A DNA stretch of 64,000 nucleotides from Bdellovibrionaceae bacterium UBA3535 (GCA_002376845.1 DFOS01000024.1:1-64000), one strand, 5' to 3'. Positions 24,353 through 34,067 are shown, counted from the stretch's first letter. Notes: generated by a model not told the origin, from the letters alone. Numbers and translations: made by a program.

Positions 24353-27036
24353 TAACTAGCTCCATGGCATTTCTTATACTTTTTTCCGCTACCACAAGGA
24401 CAGGGATCGTTTCGGCCGGGCTCGTTTTCTTTTTTAACAAAGGGACTGCGTTCGGCATTTTGATTCATACGCGGCGGAGCTTGCGGTGACATCAAGGGAC
24501 TACCAGCAGCATCAGCCTGCAATCCTCCGGCGCTAGGCCGCGACATCTCTAGATCTTGCGGCACCTGCTCCCCTTCAAAATCCTCTTCCATCTCAGCAAA
24601 GGCTTGCTCGGATACAATTTGAACCTTAAAGATTTTTTCTATGGCTTCGGATTTAATCGAGTGATCTAAGTCTGCGAACATTTTGAAAGACTCTTTTTTG
24701 TACTCAATAAGGGGATCTTTTTGGGCGTAGGCTCTTAAGTTAATGCCCTCTTTTAAGTGGTCCATACTACGCAAATGATCTTTCCATTTTGTATCAATGG
24801 TGCGCAAAAGAACCATGCGCTGCACTTGGTGGAACATGGGTCCCATTTCCTCTTCTTGCTTTTCATAGGCAAGTTTTACGGCAGCCTCGACGGCCTTATC
24901 TAAGTTGTCCGCATTGCTAAGATCCACATCTACGGCAAACTGCTTTCTTAGTGCAGATCTAAGGCCCTCACGATCTGCCTCAAGATTTTTACCCGTAGGA
25001 ACATAAATATCCAATATTTCCGAGGCCACATCAGACATCATCTCTTTGACGATCTCCTCTAGCTCCTCACCCTTTAGAATGTCCTTTCTTAAGGTGTAAA
25101 TCGTGCTTCGCTGCTGGTTCATCACATCGTCATATTCTAGTAGGTGCTTACGAATATCAAAGTTGTGACCTTCCACCTTCTTTTGTGCTCCCTCAACGGA
25201 GCGAGTGATCATTTTGGAGTCGATGGGTTCATCTTCAGGAACATTCAAGCGATCCATCCACATCTTGATCTTATCACCTTGGAAAATTCTTAATAGATTG
25301 TCGTCCAAAGAAAGATAAAAACGCGACTCTCCGGGATCTCCCTGACGACCCGATCGACCTCGAAGCTGATTGTCGATCCGGCGAGATTCATGTCTTTCGG
25401 TACCCATAATGTAAAGACCGCCGGCAGCAATCACCTCACGCTTTTCGTCTTCACACTGCTTGGTATATTTTTGAAGGGCGATCTGAAATTCTTCACTTTG
25501 ATCATCGTCCACTTCTGCTTTGGCCATGGCCTCCGCACTGCCGCCCAACTTGATGTCAGTTCCACGGCCAGCCATATTGGTGGCAATGGTTATAGCTCCC
25601 AGGCGACCAGCTTGCGCAACAAACTCGGCTTCTTTTTCATGGTATTTCGCATTCAAAATATTGGCCCGTATGCCCGCTTTTTTTAAGGCATCGCCAATTT
25701 CTTCAGACTTCTCAATGCTAATCGTACCCACCAAAACTGGTTGTCTTTTCTTGGCGCGTTCTTTTAAATCTTCGATCATCGCATTGAACTTGGCGCGCTC
25801 GGTTTTATAAATCACATCGTTGTGATCCATACGTGCAATGGGTTTGTTTGTTGGTATGACCGTCACATCTAAATTGTATATCTTTTTAAATTCGACGGCT
25901 TCCGTGTCGGCCGTACCGGTCATGCCCGATAATTTGTTGTACATACGGAAGTAGTTTTGAAAGGTAATGGAGGCTAGAGTTTGGTTCTCGCGCTTGATGG
26001 GAACACCTTCTTTTACCTCTATGGCTTGGTGCAAGCCATCTGACCAGCGGCGCCCTGGCATCAATCGCCCAGTAAACTCATCCACAATCACGATTTCGCC
26101 ATCTTTTACCATATAATCCACATCTTTTTTATAAAGATGGTAGGCTTTTAAACCATTGTAAATATGGTGCAGAACTTCAATGTGTTTTGGATCATAAACA
26201 TTTTCAATTTCAAGAATTTCTTCGACCTTGGCATTACCCTCTTCAGTAAGAGATGCCGTCTTAGATTTTTCTTCCATCACAAAGTGGGTGTCTCTTTGCA
26301 GGTGCGGCACGACCTTGCGAATGACCAAATACTTTTCTGTATTGTCTTCGGCAGGCCCCGAAATGATCAATGGCGTTCTGGCCTCATCAATAAGTATCGA
26401 ATCGCACTCATCAATGATGGCAAAATTTGGATCACGCTGTACATAATCCTCTAGTGAGTACTTCATATTATCTCTTAGATAATCAAAGCCCAACTCATTG
26501 TTGGTTGCGAAGGTAATATCACAGGCATAGGCTTCTTTTCTCTGGTTATCATCCAAATCGTTGGTAATAAGGCCCACGCTAAGACCTAAAAATTTATAAA
26601 GTCGCCCCATCCACTCGGAGTCACGCGATGCCAAATAATCGTTAACTGTTACAAGGTGAACGCCTTTGCCCGTAAGACCATTTAAATAACATGGAAGAGT
26701 TGCCACTAGGGTTTTCCCTTCCCCGGTTTTCATCTCGGCTACGCGGCCATAATGCAAAACCAAACCACCGATGAGCTGTACATCGTAGTGGCGCATATGT
26801 AGCACTCGCCAAGCCGCCTCTCGGCAAACGGCAAAGGCTTCAATAAGTATATCATCTAAGGTTTCACCATTGGCTAAACGCTCTCGAAACTCGGCAGTCT
26901 TTGCTTGCAAAGAACTGTCGCTGAGTTTTTTCATTTGCGGTTCAAGATGGTTGATTTTTTCTACAAAGGGGCGCAAACGCTTCATTTCGCGGTCGTGATG
27001 AGTGCCAAAGATCTTTGCAAATACCGTTTGTAACAT
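24352..27036 (-). CDS. secA: Protein translocase ATPase SecA
   Basis: 894 residues, full length. Drives secretory proteins through SecYEG. Walker A MKTGEGKT (102-109), Walker B region IIDECDSILIDEAR (DECD 209-212), FRMYNKLSGMTGTADTEAVEF, second nucleotide domain with GRLGAITIATNMAGRGTDIKLGG and RIDNQLRGRSGRQGDPG. The C-terminal zinc site CPCGSGKKYKKCH (Cys 879, 881, 890, His 891), which also binds SecB and ribosomes, is intact. No strong ribosome site is visible before the ATG. The zinc-ribbon gene follows with a one-base overlap. Confidence 0.98.
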   Translation of the reverse strand: MLQTVFAKIFGTHHDREMKRLRPFVEKINHLEPQMKKLSDSSLQAKTAEFRERLANGETLDDILIEAFAVCREAAWRVLHMRHYDVQLIGGLVLHYGRVAEMKTGEGKTLVATLPCYLNGLTGKGVHLVTVNDYLASRDSEWMGRLYKFLGLSVGLITNDLDDNQRKEAYACDITFATNNELGFDYLRDNMKYSLEDYVQRDPNFAIIDECDSILIDEARTPLIISGPAEDNTEKYLVIRKVVPHLQRDTHFVMEEKSKTASLTEEGNAKVEEILEIENVYDPKHIEVLHHIYNGLKAYHLYKKDVDYMVKDGEIVIVDEFTGRLMPGRRWSDGLHQAIEVKEGVPIKRENQTLASITFQNYFRMYNKLSGMTGTADTEAVEFKKIYNLDVTVIPTNKPIARMDHNDVIYKTERAKFNAMIEDLKERAKKRQPVLVGTISIEKSEEIGDALKKAGIRANILNAKYHEKEAEFVAQAGRLGAITIATNMAGRGTDIKLGGSAEAMAKAEVDDDQSEEFQIALQKYTKQCEDEKREVIAAGGLYIMGTERHESRRIDNQLRGRSGRQGDPGESRFYLSLDDNLLRIFQGDKIKMWMDRLNVPEDEPIDSKMITRSVEGAQKKVEGHNFDIRKHLLEYDDVMNQQRSTIYTLRKDILKGEELEEIVKEMMSDVASEILDIYVPTGKNLEADREGLRSALRKQFAVDVDLSNADNLDKAVEAAVKLAYEKQEEEMGPMFHQVQRMVLLRTIDTKWKDHLRSMDHLKEGINLRAYAQKDPLIEYKKESFKMFADLDHSIKSEAIEKIFKVQIVSEQAFAEMEEDFEGEQVPQDLEMSRPSAGGLQADAAGSPLMSPQAPPRMNQNAERSPFVKKENEPGRNDPCPCGSGKKYKKCHGAS

Positions 27037-27070
27037 CGCTAAGAAGTCTATCTACGGAATCAGCTTCTGT

Positions 27071-27547
27071 CTAACCTTTATTTACTTGCAATTGACGGCT
27101 GGCCTCGAAGAGCGCCACCGCTACGGAATTGGCCAAATTATAGGAGCGAATGGGTCCAAGCATGGGGATTTTCACAGCCTGGTCCAAATTGGAATATATC
27201 AGGTCCTCGGGAAGTCCTTTGGTTTCTTTGCCAAACACAAATTGATCACCGCGCTGAAACTCAAGTTCGTATATGGTTTTTTTCGCCTTGGTGGAAAAAT
27301 AAAAGGTGCGACTTGGCGTTTTGCTTTGTTCTTGCCACTCTTTTAGGCTTTCATGAACTTGCCATTCCAAATGCGGCCAGTAATCCAAGCCCGATCGGCG
27401 CAATTGTTTGTCATTGATCTCAAAACCAAGGGGCTTTACCAGGTGCAATTTGCTCTGCATACCAACGCAGGTTCTACCTATATTGCCTGTATTGTTCGGA
27501 ATCTCAGGCTCTACCAAAATCACATGAAATAGGGGCTCGTACTGCAT
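27071..27547 (-). CDS. trmL: tRNA (cytidine/uridine-34-2'-O)-methyltransferase
   Basis: 158 residues, the size of TrmL. A SPOUT-class enzyme that methylates the wobble base ribose in certain leucine tRNAs. Motif 1 EIPNNTGNIGRTC (15-27), motif 2 FGKETKGLPEDL, motif 3 IPMLGPIRSYNLANSVAVALFEASRQL at the C-terminus form the knotted S-adenosylmethionine site. It lies 34 bases before secA on the same strand and one base after the GGCT-like gene, so it may share transcription with both. Confidence 0.93.
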   Translation of the reverse strand: MQYEPLFHVILVEPEIPNNTGNIGRTCVGMQSKLHLVKPLGFEINDKQLRRSGLDYWPHLEWQVHESLKEWQEQSKTPSRTFYFSTKAKKTIYELEFQRGDQFVFGKETKGLPEDLIYSNLDQAVKIPMLGPIRSYNLANSVAVALFEASRQLQVNKG

Positions 27548-28141
27548 TTATATTAAAAACTGAAAGATTTCTTTGCCCAATTTTGTTAGCGCAGGCCGCC
27601 GACCCTTATCCACAACAAAACCACGTTTTTCCAACTCACGAGTAAGAGGGGTGTAAGGTACAATGTCGCGTCCGGTACATTTACCCAACTTTTTTATGTA
27701 ATGTTTTTCCTCATCTGTAAGCTCTTGCGTAATGGGTACCTGCTTTCGAAAATCCGCTAGCCAATCGCCACCCTCTATCAAACGAGCCGAACGTGGCTTC
27801 TTTGTGGGATTTAAACTGTAAACCACAGCATCCTTTAAGCCCTCATCGGTTTCCACTTTCTTTAGTTCTCGTAAGTAGAGGCATTTTTCGGCCTTTTCTT
27901 CTTTGTAGAGAAAAAATTGATCCAATAGGGGCCAAACAAGTTCGGTATTTTTTATGCTAACCAACTCCCCCTGAATTTTGTCCTGCCCTTCCGAGCAAAA
28001 AACCGGGAAACCCACTTCCAAGCGATAAACACTGCCAAATAAACTTGCGGGTACGGAATGAACAACGGCATCTTCAATAAGTTTGTGATGAAGCATGTCT
28101 TTGCAAAGTGAACCGCACAAAAATAAAGAATTATTCAACAT
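27548..28141 (-). CDS. GGCT/AIG2-fold protein with extra C-terminal domain
   Basis: 197 residues. The N-terminal part (1-115) has the gamma-glutamylcyclotransferase-like signature LFLCGSLCKDMLHHKLI, where family members have YGSL plus a basic stretch, then a beta-barrel-like pattern (GSVYRLEVGFPVFC, IQGELVSI) and an LDQFFLY motif in place of LDxxEGY. Residues about 130-197 form a separate helical domain (KRGFVVDKGRRPALTKLGKEIF) that could be a winged helix. The usual catalytic Glu cannot be placed with confidence, so activity on gamma-glutamyl peptides is uncertain. Confidence 0.6.
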   Translation of the reverse strand: MLNNSLFLCGSLCKDMLHHKLIEDAVVHSVPASLFGSVYRLEVGFPVFCSEGQDKIQGELVSIKNTELVWPLLDQFFLYKEEKAEKCLYLRELKKVETDEGLKDAVVYSLNPTKKPRSARLIEGGDWLADFRKQVPITQELTDEEKHYIKKLGKCTGRDIVPYTPLTRELEKRGFVVDKGRRPALTKLGKEIFQFLI

Positions 28142-28315
28142 TGTAACCCCATTTTACATTGAACCGTTAGAGAGACATGCTTATAGCAAAATGCGATATG
28201 GCGATCAATAGGTCTTTATAGGAAAAAAATTTGCGCTGTGTTGATAGCAGTTTTTCCTTGCTTTGCCTGTTTTGGAATCTGAAGCTGAGCACATATTAAG
28301 CGAAAGAGGTTTGGC

Positions 28316-28684
28316 ATGGCTCGAAGCTATCGTGAGTTTTCAGAAGATCTTTGGTGTTCTAGAGATGGCAAAACACTAACCATTGGCGTTTTGGAAGAGT
28401 CACTCAATCAATTGGAAATGATCAAAAACATTAATATTGGCGAAGAAGGCGATAGCGTTGAAGCCGACGAAATGATTGGCGACTTAAATGACAATGAAAA
28501 TTCCATTTCGGTTTATGCACCTGTTAGCGGAGAAATCACCGAAGTGAACCAAGATGTTTTAGATCATCCCGAATTGCTATACGATGATCCCAATGAGGAT
28601 TCCTGGCTTTTCAAAATGCAAGCGGATGATGAAGACGATTTGGATGCTTTTTTAGAAGAAAAAGAATTTGTTAGCAGCGACTAA
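28316..28684 (+). CDS. Glycine-cleavage H-protein-like protein lacking the lipoyl lysine
   Basis: 122 residues, near H-protein length. The order of blocks follows GcvH: WCSRDGKTLTIGVLEESLNQL, NINIGEEGDSVEADEMIGDL, YAPVSGEITEVNQDVLDHPELLYDDPNEDSWLFKM. In true H proteins the block before YAPVSGE reads ESVKAxSD, the Lys carrying lipoate; here it reads NDNENSIS, with Glu 61 at the Lys position. It cannot be lipoylated there. No gcvT, gcvP or lipoyl ligase gene is nearby. It faces spoVR, and the two stops abut. AGAGG lies eight bases before the ATG. The function is unknown; a non-catalytic offshoot is likely. Confidence 0.75.
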   Translation: MARSYREFSEDLWCSRDGKTLTIGVLEESLNQLEMIKNINIGEEGDSVEADEMIGDLNDNENSISVYAPVSGEITEVNQDVLDHPELLYDDPNEDSWLFKMQADDEDDLDAFLEEKEFVSSD

Positions 28685-30148
28685 TTACTTTTTACTTTCT
28701 TTGGTATGCTCTTTACCATCCCAGCGAAAGATACAGTCCTCATCATCCATCTTGGTATCGATGCAGACTGGTCTACCCCATAAGTAAGCCACGGCTTCCA
28801 TGCTTTCTTTCATTTTGTCTGGCTGCATATCTACGCCTTCATGGATATGCCTTAAAAGCAACTCTCCATTATTATTATGATTGCCGTTGATAACTTCAAT
28901 GATGGGCTGGCCAAAATTCGTTAGCTGAAACAGCAACTTCTTTTTATGCTTTGGAAATTCACTAATATCTTTTACCCACTGACCCGTGTTTTCATCTTGC
29001 TTGTAAATGAACATATTATTGCGAACGGCAAAATCCTCGGTCAAAAACTCTTCTATAAAAGTTATGTCATTATAATCACGGCGCACTTCAAAAATCTTTT
29101 TTCTACCTAGGCCGGTTTGCTTGTTCCAGTTTTTTCTCTCTTCATAATTATCACAAGCATCCCATTCACGGCCAAAGCGCCCCTTATCCCATCTTTCTTC
29201 AATATCTCGAAATAGCTCCAAACCAATCTTATAAGGATTAAAACCGTTCGGATGCATGGCAACGGCACCGGCATGGTGATCGGCATAACAAACAAACTCA
29301 GAATCATCCAAAATATCTCGAGTCATCATCGTAGTATGCCAGTAAGAGGCCCAGCCCTCGTTCATCACCTTGGTCATGCCTTGCGGCGAAAAATAATAGG
29401 CTTCTTCTCGAATGATATTTAGAATGTCAGCTTGCCAATTTTCTAACGGCGCATAATCAATGAGAAAGGCCAAGACATCTCGCTGTGGCCGCTCCGGGTA
29501 GACAAAATCACTTTCGGCCTCTTTCTCACTAGCCAATTCTGGCCGCATGGACTCTAAGTACTCACCCTTATAGGCCGCCACCTTTCTAGCTTCTGCAACA
29601 CGCTTACGCTCTTCTTTTCGAATGTTTTCGGCCGCATTGCCCGAGTAGGGCGCATAACGATCAATCAAGTTGTCGACACTCAAACACTTATCAATAAACG
29701 CTTCCACCCGATCTTTACCATGCTTTTCAATATAAGTTCTTACGCGCGTAGCATGATTGGCACAGGTATCCATCATTTTTTTATTGGTAGGCTCATACCA
29801 TTTGTTGTGTTTAAAAAAATCGGCATGCCCGAAAACATGTGCCATAACCATCTTTTGGTCGACATTTAAGTTGCCTTCCATCAGATAGGCATAAACCGGA
29901 TCTGTATTCACTACCATTTCATATATTTTGGATAGTCCATACTGATAACCCTTTGAGAGCTGTTCGTACTGCATACCAAAAGACCAATGCGGATAACGTG
30001 TAGGAAAACCACCGTAGGCAGCAAACGCATTCATTTGCTCTCCCGTTACCATTTCAAAAACAACGGGATAAAAATCCAAACCATAATCCTTAGCCAATTT
30101 TTCAATATGGACTCTAGCTTTTTCTAATGCTTCTGGTAATTTTCCCAC
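28685..30148 (-). CDS. spoVR: SpoVR family protein
   Basis: 487 residues (E. coli YcgB 510). GTG start overlapping the yeaH stop (TAGTG). The family shows as FDFYPVVFEMV-like N-terminus, GGFPTRYPHWSFGMQYEQL, YAYLMEGN, MAHVFGHADFFKHN, MNEGWASYWH and NPYKIGLELFRDIEERWD. The biochemical role is not settled; in enterobacteria the homologue interacts with the YeaG-YeaH pair and is linked to stationary-phase and nitrogen-stress survival, and in Bacillus SpoVR affects spore cortex. Third gene of the operon prkA-yeaH-spoVR. Confidence 0.95.
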   Translation of the reverse strand: MGKLPEALEKARVHIEKLAKDYGLDFYPVVFEMVTGEQMNAFAAYGGFPTRYPHWSFGMQYEQLSKGYQYGLSKIYEMVVNTDPVYAYLMEGNLNVDQKMVMAHVFGHADFFKHNKWYEPTNKKMMDTCANHATRVRTYIEKHGKDRVEAFIDKCLSVDNLIDRYAPYSGNAAENIRKEERKRVAEARKVAAYKGEYLESMRPELASEKEAESDFVYPERPQRDVLAFLIDYAPLENWQADILNIIREEAYYFSPQGMTKVMNEGWASYWHTTMMTRDILDDSEFVCYADHHAGAVAMHPNGFNPYKIGLELFRDIEERWDKGRFGREWDACDNYEERKNWNKQTGLGRKKIFEVRRDYNDITFIEEFLTEDFAVRNNMFIYKQDENTGQWVKDISEFPKHKKKLLFQLTNFGQPIIEVINGNHNNNGELLLRHIHEGVDMQPDKMKESMEAVAYLWGRPVCIDTKMDDEDCIFRWDGKEHTKESKK

Positions 30149-31245
30149 TAATTGCCCTTTCCTAAAAAATCTCTAATGGAATCCGGAATTTTTTCGCGGT
30201 TGGGTATGCGCGAGGTAATCAATTTTTCATCATTAGGCAGTTCTTTTAATAAGTCTTTCAAAAACTGTCCACTTCCATATTTACTCTCTACTTGCCCGTA
30301 GCCAAACATATTTACTTTAGGCAAAATTTTATCCTTCAGCAAGCGCATGCAATACTTCGTATCCTCCGCACTCCAATTATCACCGTCAGAAAAATGAAAA
30401 GGATAAATATTCCAATCATCAATAGGATATTCTTCTTCAATTATTTTATTCAAAAGCTGATAGGCTGAAGAAATCAACGTGCCGCCCGCCTCAGAGGTGC
30501 GGAAAAATGTATCCTCATCCACTTCTTTGGCATTGGCATCATGAATGATAAAGCGAGTTTGAAGGCCTTTGTAATGATGCTTAAGCCATGTATGTATCCA
30601 AAAAGATTGCAAGCGCACGATCTCTTTTTGCTCACCACCCATAGAGCCGGACACGTCCATGATATAAATTACCACGGCATTGGATTGCGGTATGCGTGCT
30701 GGCTTAAAAGAGCGAAAGCGCAAATCTTTTTTGATTGGTACAATGATGGTTTCTTCTGGGTCGTAGTGCCCCGAAGCAATGTAGCGCTTTAAGGCCTCCT
30801 TGTAGGAGGCTTTAAAATTGCGCAAGTTGGCAGGCCCAACATCGGTCATACCTTTTAATTTGTATTTTTGGTTTTCTAAAGCCTTATGACCCTTGGGCTC
30901 GATGCTCGGTAAGGCCAGCTCTTGCCCCAGTATTTCCGCCAGCTCATCAAAGGTAATGTCCACTTCTACCGAATGCTCGCCGCCTTGGTTGCCCGCTTGG
31001 TTGGGTTGCCCTTCACCTTGGCCTGCCTCTCCTTCGCCGCCTTCACCTTCACCCTGACCTTGTCCGCCTTGTGATTTTGGACCATAACGAAATTTCGGCA
31101 GTTCAATTTGCGGAACCGGGATCTTCACATACTCATTCTCCCGCTTACCCACCATTTCACCTTTGGTGATGTATTTTTTAAAATTCTCGCGAATTTTTCC
31201 GCGAACTATGTCACGAAATCTTTTGTGGTCTTGATCAATAGCCAT
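30148..31245 (-). CDS. yeaH: YeaH/YhbH family protein (DUF444, von Willebrand A-like)
   Basis: 365 residues. N-terminal basic region, then a Gly/Glu/Gln-rich low-complexity linker (about 55-90), and from about 190 a von Willebrand A-like domain with a metal-site motif (VIYIMDVSGSMGG) and SEAGGTLISSAY. This matches DUF444, the partner of the PrkA/YeaG kinase. It overlaps both neighbours by one base. It is thought to act with PrkA in stress adaptation; the exact role is unproven. Shorter than E. coli YeaH (427). Confidence 0.93.
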   Translation of the reverse strand: MAIDQDHKRFRDIVRGKIRENFKKYITKGEMVGKRENEYVKIPVPQIELPKFRYGPKSQGGQGQGEGEGGEGEAGQGEGQPNQAGNQGGEHSVEVDITFDELAEILGQELALPSIEPKGHKALENQKYKLKGMTDVGPANLRNFKASYKEALKRYIASGHYDPEETIIVPIKKDLRFRSFKPARIPQSNAVVIYIMDVSGSMGGEQKEIVRLQSFWIHTWLKHHYKGLQTRFIIHDANAKEVDEDTFFRTSEAGGTLISSAYQLLNKIIEEEYPIDDWNIYPFHFSDGDNWSAEDTKYCMRLLKDKILPKVNMFGYGQVESKYGSGQFLKDLLKELPNDEKLITSRIPNREKIPDSIRDFLGKGN

Positions 31246-33311
31246 TAGTCTTTCTTTGCATCTCCCCTAGCAAAAACACTAGAGACATAGTTCAATACAT
31301 CATTTGCAGAAACCTCATCGTAGCCAAAGTCTTTTATCAAACGAGATTTCACTACCGAAATTTTCTCTTCTGTTTCTTTATCTGCAGCAGAAGAAACCAA
31401 AGAAGACAACTTGATGGTATCTTTTTGATCTTCAAAGACTTTTAACTCCAAGGCCTTATAAAGGCGCTCATTGGCTTTATAGTCAAATCGGCGGCCATCG
31501 ATGGACAAGGCTCCGATGTAGTTCATAATTTCTCGGCGAAAATCATCCTTGCGCGACTCGGGAATTTCAATCTTTTCCTCAATGGAACGCATCAAGCGCT
31601 CATCGGGTTCCTCATACTTGCCAGTAAATTGATTTTTTACTTTTTCTTTTTGCGTATAGGCTTTCACATTGTCAATGTAGTTACCACAAAGTCTTTGCAA
31701 GGCCGACTCATCAGCACTAATAGCTCTTTGCACCTCGGATTTGATAATGTCTTCATATTCTTGTCGTACAATACCAATCAATTCACGGTAATCCGCTTTT
31801 AACTCTTCATTGTTGATCAATGAGTGATTCTTCAAGCCAGATTCCAGTTCGTTTAAAACCATGAACGGATTTACACAACCTTTGTTCTGACTTTGTGCAC
31901 GAACAATGGCGTTGGATAATTTGTCTTGCACATAACGAGCCGAAACACCATCAAGTCCCTCTCGAAAAGCTTCTTTTCTTAATTCTTTTACGTTGTCCTC
32001 TGTAAATCCGGGCAAAATCTTTCCACTATACAGCTTCAATTTTTGCAAGCGCGTAACATTGGATTTTTTCGGTTTTTCTAAACGCGTAAGAACGGCCCAC
32101 ATTGCTGCCATCTCAATGGTATGGGGGGCAATGCTTACTCCTCTCACCTTACGAGAGTTGAAATCTTTTTTGTAAATACGAATTTCCTGATCCCATCGAG
32201 TAATATAAGGAATGTCTACCTTTACCGTTCTATCTCTAAGAGCTTCCATAAACTCGTTGTTTTGTAGTTTGCGATACTCGGGCTCATTCGTATGACCAAT
32301 GATCACCTCATCAATGCTTGTTTGTGCAAACTTTTTAGGTTTGATTAGGTGTTCTTGAGATGCACCCAACAAGTCATATAAGAAGGCTACATCTAACTTT
32401 AGCACCTCAACAAATTCAATCATACCGCGATTGGCAATACAAAACTCCCCATCAAAGTTAAACGCTCTAGGATCTGAGTCCGATCCATAAATAGCAATTT
32501 TACGGTAGTTGATATCACCAGTTAACTCCGTGCTATCTTGGTTTTTCTCATCTTTGGGCTGAAATGTACCGATTCCCACACGATCTGCCTCACTGAGAAC
32601 CAAACGCTTAACGCGTACATGTTTTAAAACTTTGGTTATGTCCCCATCATATTTATCCATATACTGTTGAAAAATAAATCTCGATGGCGGACTAAGCTCA
32701 CCCTTGATGTTTACCTTATAATCGCTATCAATACCGCGATTCAATTCTTCTAAAAATGTCTCGCGCATATGTACCGGAATGATCAAAAGAGGATCTTCAT
32801 TCATTGGCGAGTGAAACTTATGTGTATCTTTACCTAAAATCTCTTCACCGTCTTCATCTACCCACTCAAAGGTATAGAGTGCGCCTTCTTCGCGGCGAGA
32901 GTATTCCTCTAGTCCTTTTTTAATAACTCGGCAAATTGTGGACTTAGCAGATCCCACAGGGCCATGAAAGAGTACCACACGCTTTTCTGTGCCATATCCC
33001 ATCGCGGCACTCTTTAAAATATTCATGAACTTCATAATGGAGATGTCCATGCCAAAGACGGCATCGTTGCCACCATTTTGCTCATCATCAAAGAACTTGT
33101 AGTGAGTAATTGTCTTTTTAAAATCAACATACTCTTCTGTGCCGTAGGTCATAATCATGTCATACATACGCTGAAAGGCATTTCGAGTTACCTTTGGGTT
33201 TTCCCGTACAATATTGAGATAATCATCAAAAGAGCCAGACCAAGTTATGTCTTCGATCTTTTTGTTATCCTTTAATTTCTCAATAAGATTTTTGGCACTA
33301 AATTCAGACAT
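31245..33311 (-). CDS. prkA: PrkA family serine protein kinase (YeaG)
   Basis: 688 residues (E. coli YeaG 644). An AAA-type N-terminal domain with Walker A GPVGSAKST (117-125) and a C-terminal kinase-like region. Family blocks include NDAVFGMDISIMKFMNILKSAA, SPMNEDPLLIIP, NRGMIEFVEVLKLDVAFLYDLL, IIGHTNEPEYRKLQNNEFMEALRDR and SGVSARYVQDKL-like GVSARYVQDKLSNAI. AGGGAAGG lies a few bases before the ATG. First gene of the prkA-yeaH-spoVR operon, a widespread stress module. An inverted repeat overlapping a TATACT lies just upstream. Confidence 0.95.
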   Translation of the reverse strand: MSEFSAKNLIEKLKDNKKIEDITWSGSFDDYLNIVRENPKVTRNAFQRMYDMIMTYGTEEYVDFKKTITHYKFFDDEQNGGNDAVFGMDISIMKFMNILKSAAMGYGTEKRVVLFHGPVGSAKSTICRVIKKGLEEYSRREEGALYTFEWVDEDGEEILGKDTHKFHSPMNEDPLLIIPVHMRETFLEELNRGIDSDYKVNIKGELSPPSRFIFQQYMDKYDGDITKVLKHVRVKRLVLSEADRVGIGTFQPKDEKNQDSTELTGDINYRKIAIYGSDSDPRAFNFDGEFCIANRGMIEFVEVLKLDVAFLYDLLGASQEHLIKPKKFAQTSIDEVIIGHTNEPEYRKLQNNEFMEALRDRTVKVDIPYITRWDQEIRIYKKDFNSRKVRGVSIAPHTIEMAAMWAVLTRLEKPKKSNVTRLQKLKLYSGKILPGFTEDNVKELRKEAFREGLDGVSARYVQDKLSNAIVRAQSQNKGCVNPFMVLNELESGLKNHSLINNEELKADYRELIGIVRQEYEDIIKSEVQRAISADESALQRLCGNYIDNVKAYTQKEKVKNQFTGKYEEPDERLMRSIEEKIEIPESRKDDFRREIMNYIGALSIDGRRFDYKANERLYKALELKVFEDQKDTIKLSSLVSSAADKETEEKISVVKSRLIKDFGYDEVSANDVLNYVSSVFARGDAKKD

Positions 33312-33336
33312 GGTTTACCTTCCCTAGGACCTTTGC

Positions 33337-33360
33337 AGTCTCTACTAATAGTATAAGACT
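33337..33360 (-). promoter_or_regulatory. Inverted repeat over a possible prkA -10 element
   Basis: AGTCT-C-TACTA and TAGTA-TA-AGACT form an imperfect inverted repeat 26-49 bases before the prkA ATG. On the minus strand it contains TATACT (33355-33350), a good -10 match, but no convincing -35 lies upstream. That fits a regulated promoter with an operator over the -10. Confidence 0.35.
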
Positions 33361-33401
33361 TTAAGCTTCCTAGGAAAAGGGAATTAAAAAAAATTGTCTG
33401 C

Positions 33402-34067
33402 TTAGATCTGAAACGTATCCGCGCTTGTCTCGACTTTAGACCGGAAGCCTTTTAAGCTTAGCTGTATTCGAGCTGATGGAGTTTCCACTTCAATTGCACG
33501 CTGCTGACTTTTTCGCTTCAGCCACTGTAATGAGATTTTTTTATTGCTATTATTACATTTGCTTAAAAAACCCTTTTCATCTCGCTCGCATTGCCAATGT
33601 TTTCCTTTTGGTTCTTCATCAAAAAGTATTTTTACCAGTAAGTAAGGGTCTAAATCTGTGTGAATCAGTGGCCGCATGGCACGAGGACTAGCATTGACCT
33701 GGCGTTTTTTATTGGTCTTAGCTAAATAATAGGAAACCTTATCACGGTTTAAAATAAAATAGCCGAGCTCCATACCAATGGATGTAGAAAAATCCATTCG
33801 CAGCTGATCTGGTTTGCGTGCGACGGCATCAACATTCACCAGCGCAGACTTTGCCGCGCGCTTATCACGAATCATGGCGCGTATATCCCATGCACCTTCT
33901 TCGTATTCATTAAATTTTGTTGGTGAAGCACACGATACTAAAACGCTAATCATTAACAGAAGCAGGCTGACGCTCTGCTTCGAGCTTTTGCGTGGTGCGG
34001 TTTGCTGATGGAAGGGAAAGTGCTTTTTTGACGGAAGCCAGTTTGCGCTGAAGTTTAGATTGCTCAT
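33402..34067 (-). CDS. Predicted lipoprotein, possibly LolB/DUF4292-like
   Basis: 221 residues from the ATG at 34067, chosen because AAAAGG lies six bases before it; two other in-frame ATGs lie 6 and 15 bases upstream. The start falls inside the TPR gene, giving a 122-base overlap in another frame. A long polar N-region precedes the hydrophobic stretch SVSLLLLMISVLVSC (lipobox LVSC). The mature part has QLRMDFSTSIGMELGYFILNRDKVSYYLA, which recalls LolB/DUF4292 outer-membrane lipoproteins, but the match is by eye only. Confidence 0.55.
   Translation of the reverse strand: MSNLNFSANWLPSKKHFPFHQQTAPRKSSKQSVSLLLLMISVLVSCASPTKFNEYEEGAWDIRAMIRDKRAAKSALVNVDAVARKPDQLRMDFSTSIGMELGYFILNRDKVSYYLAKTNKKRQVNASPRAMRPLIHTDLDPYLLVKILFDEEPKGKHWQCERDEKGFLSKCNNSNKKISLQWLKRKSQQRAIEVETPSARIQLSLKGFRSKVETSADTFQI

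Noticed and set aside
28685..33311. Sporulation operon on the basis of spoVR
   Set aside because: spoVR with prkA and yeaH is a general stress module in non-sporulating bacteria; no spore genes are seen.
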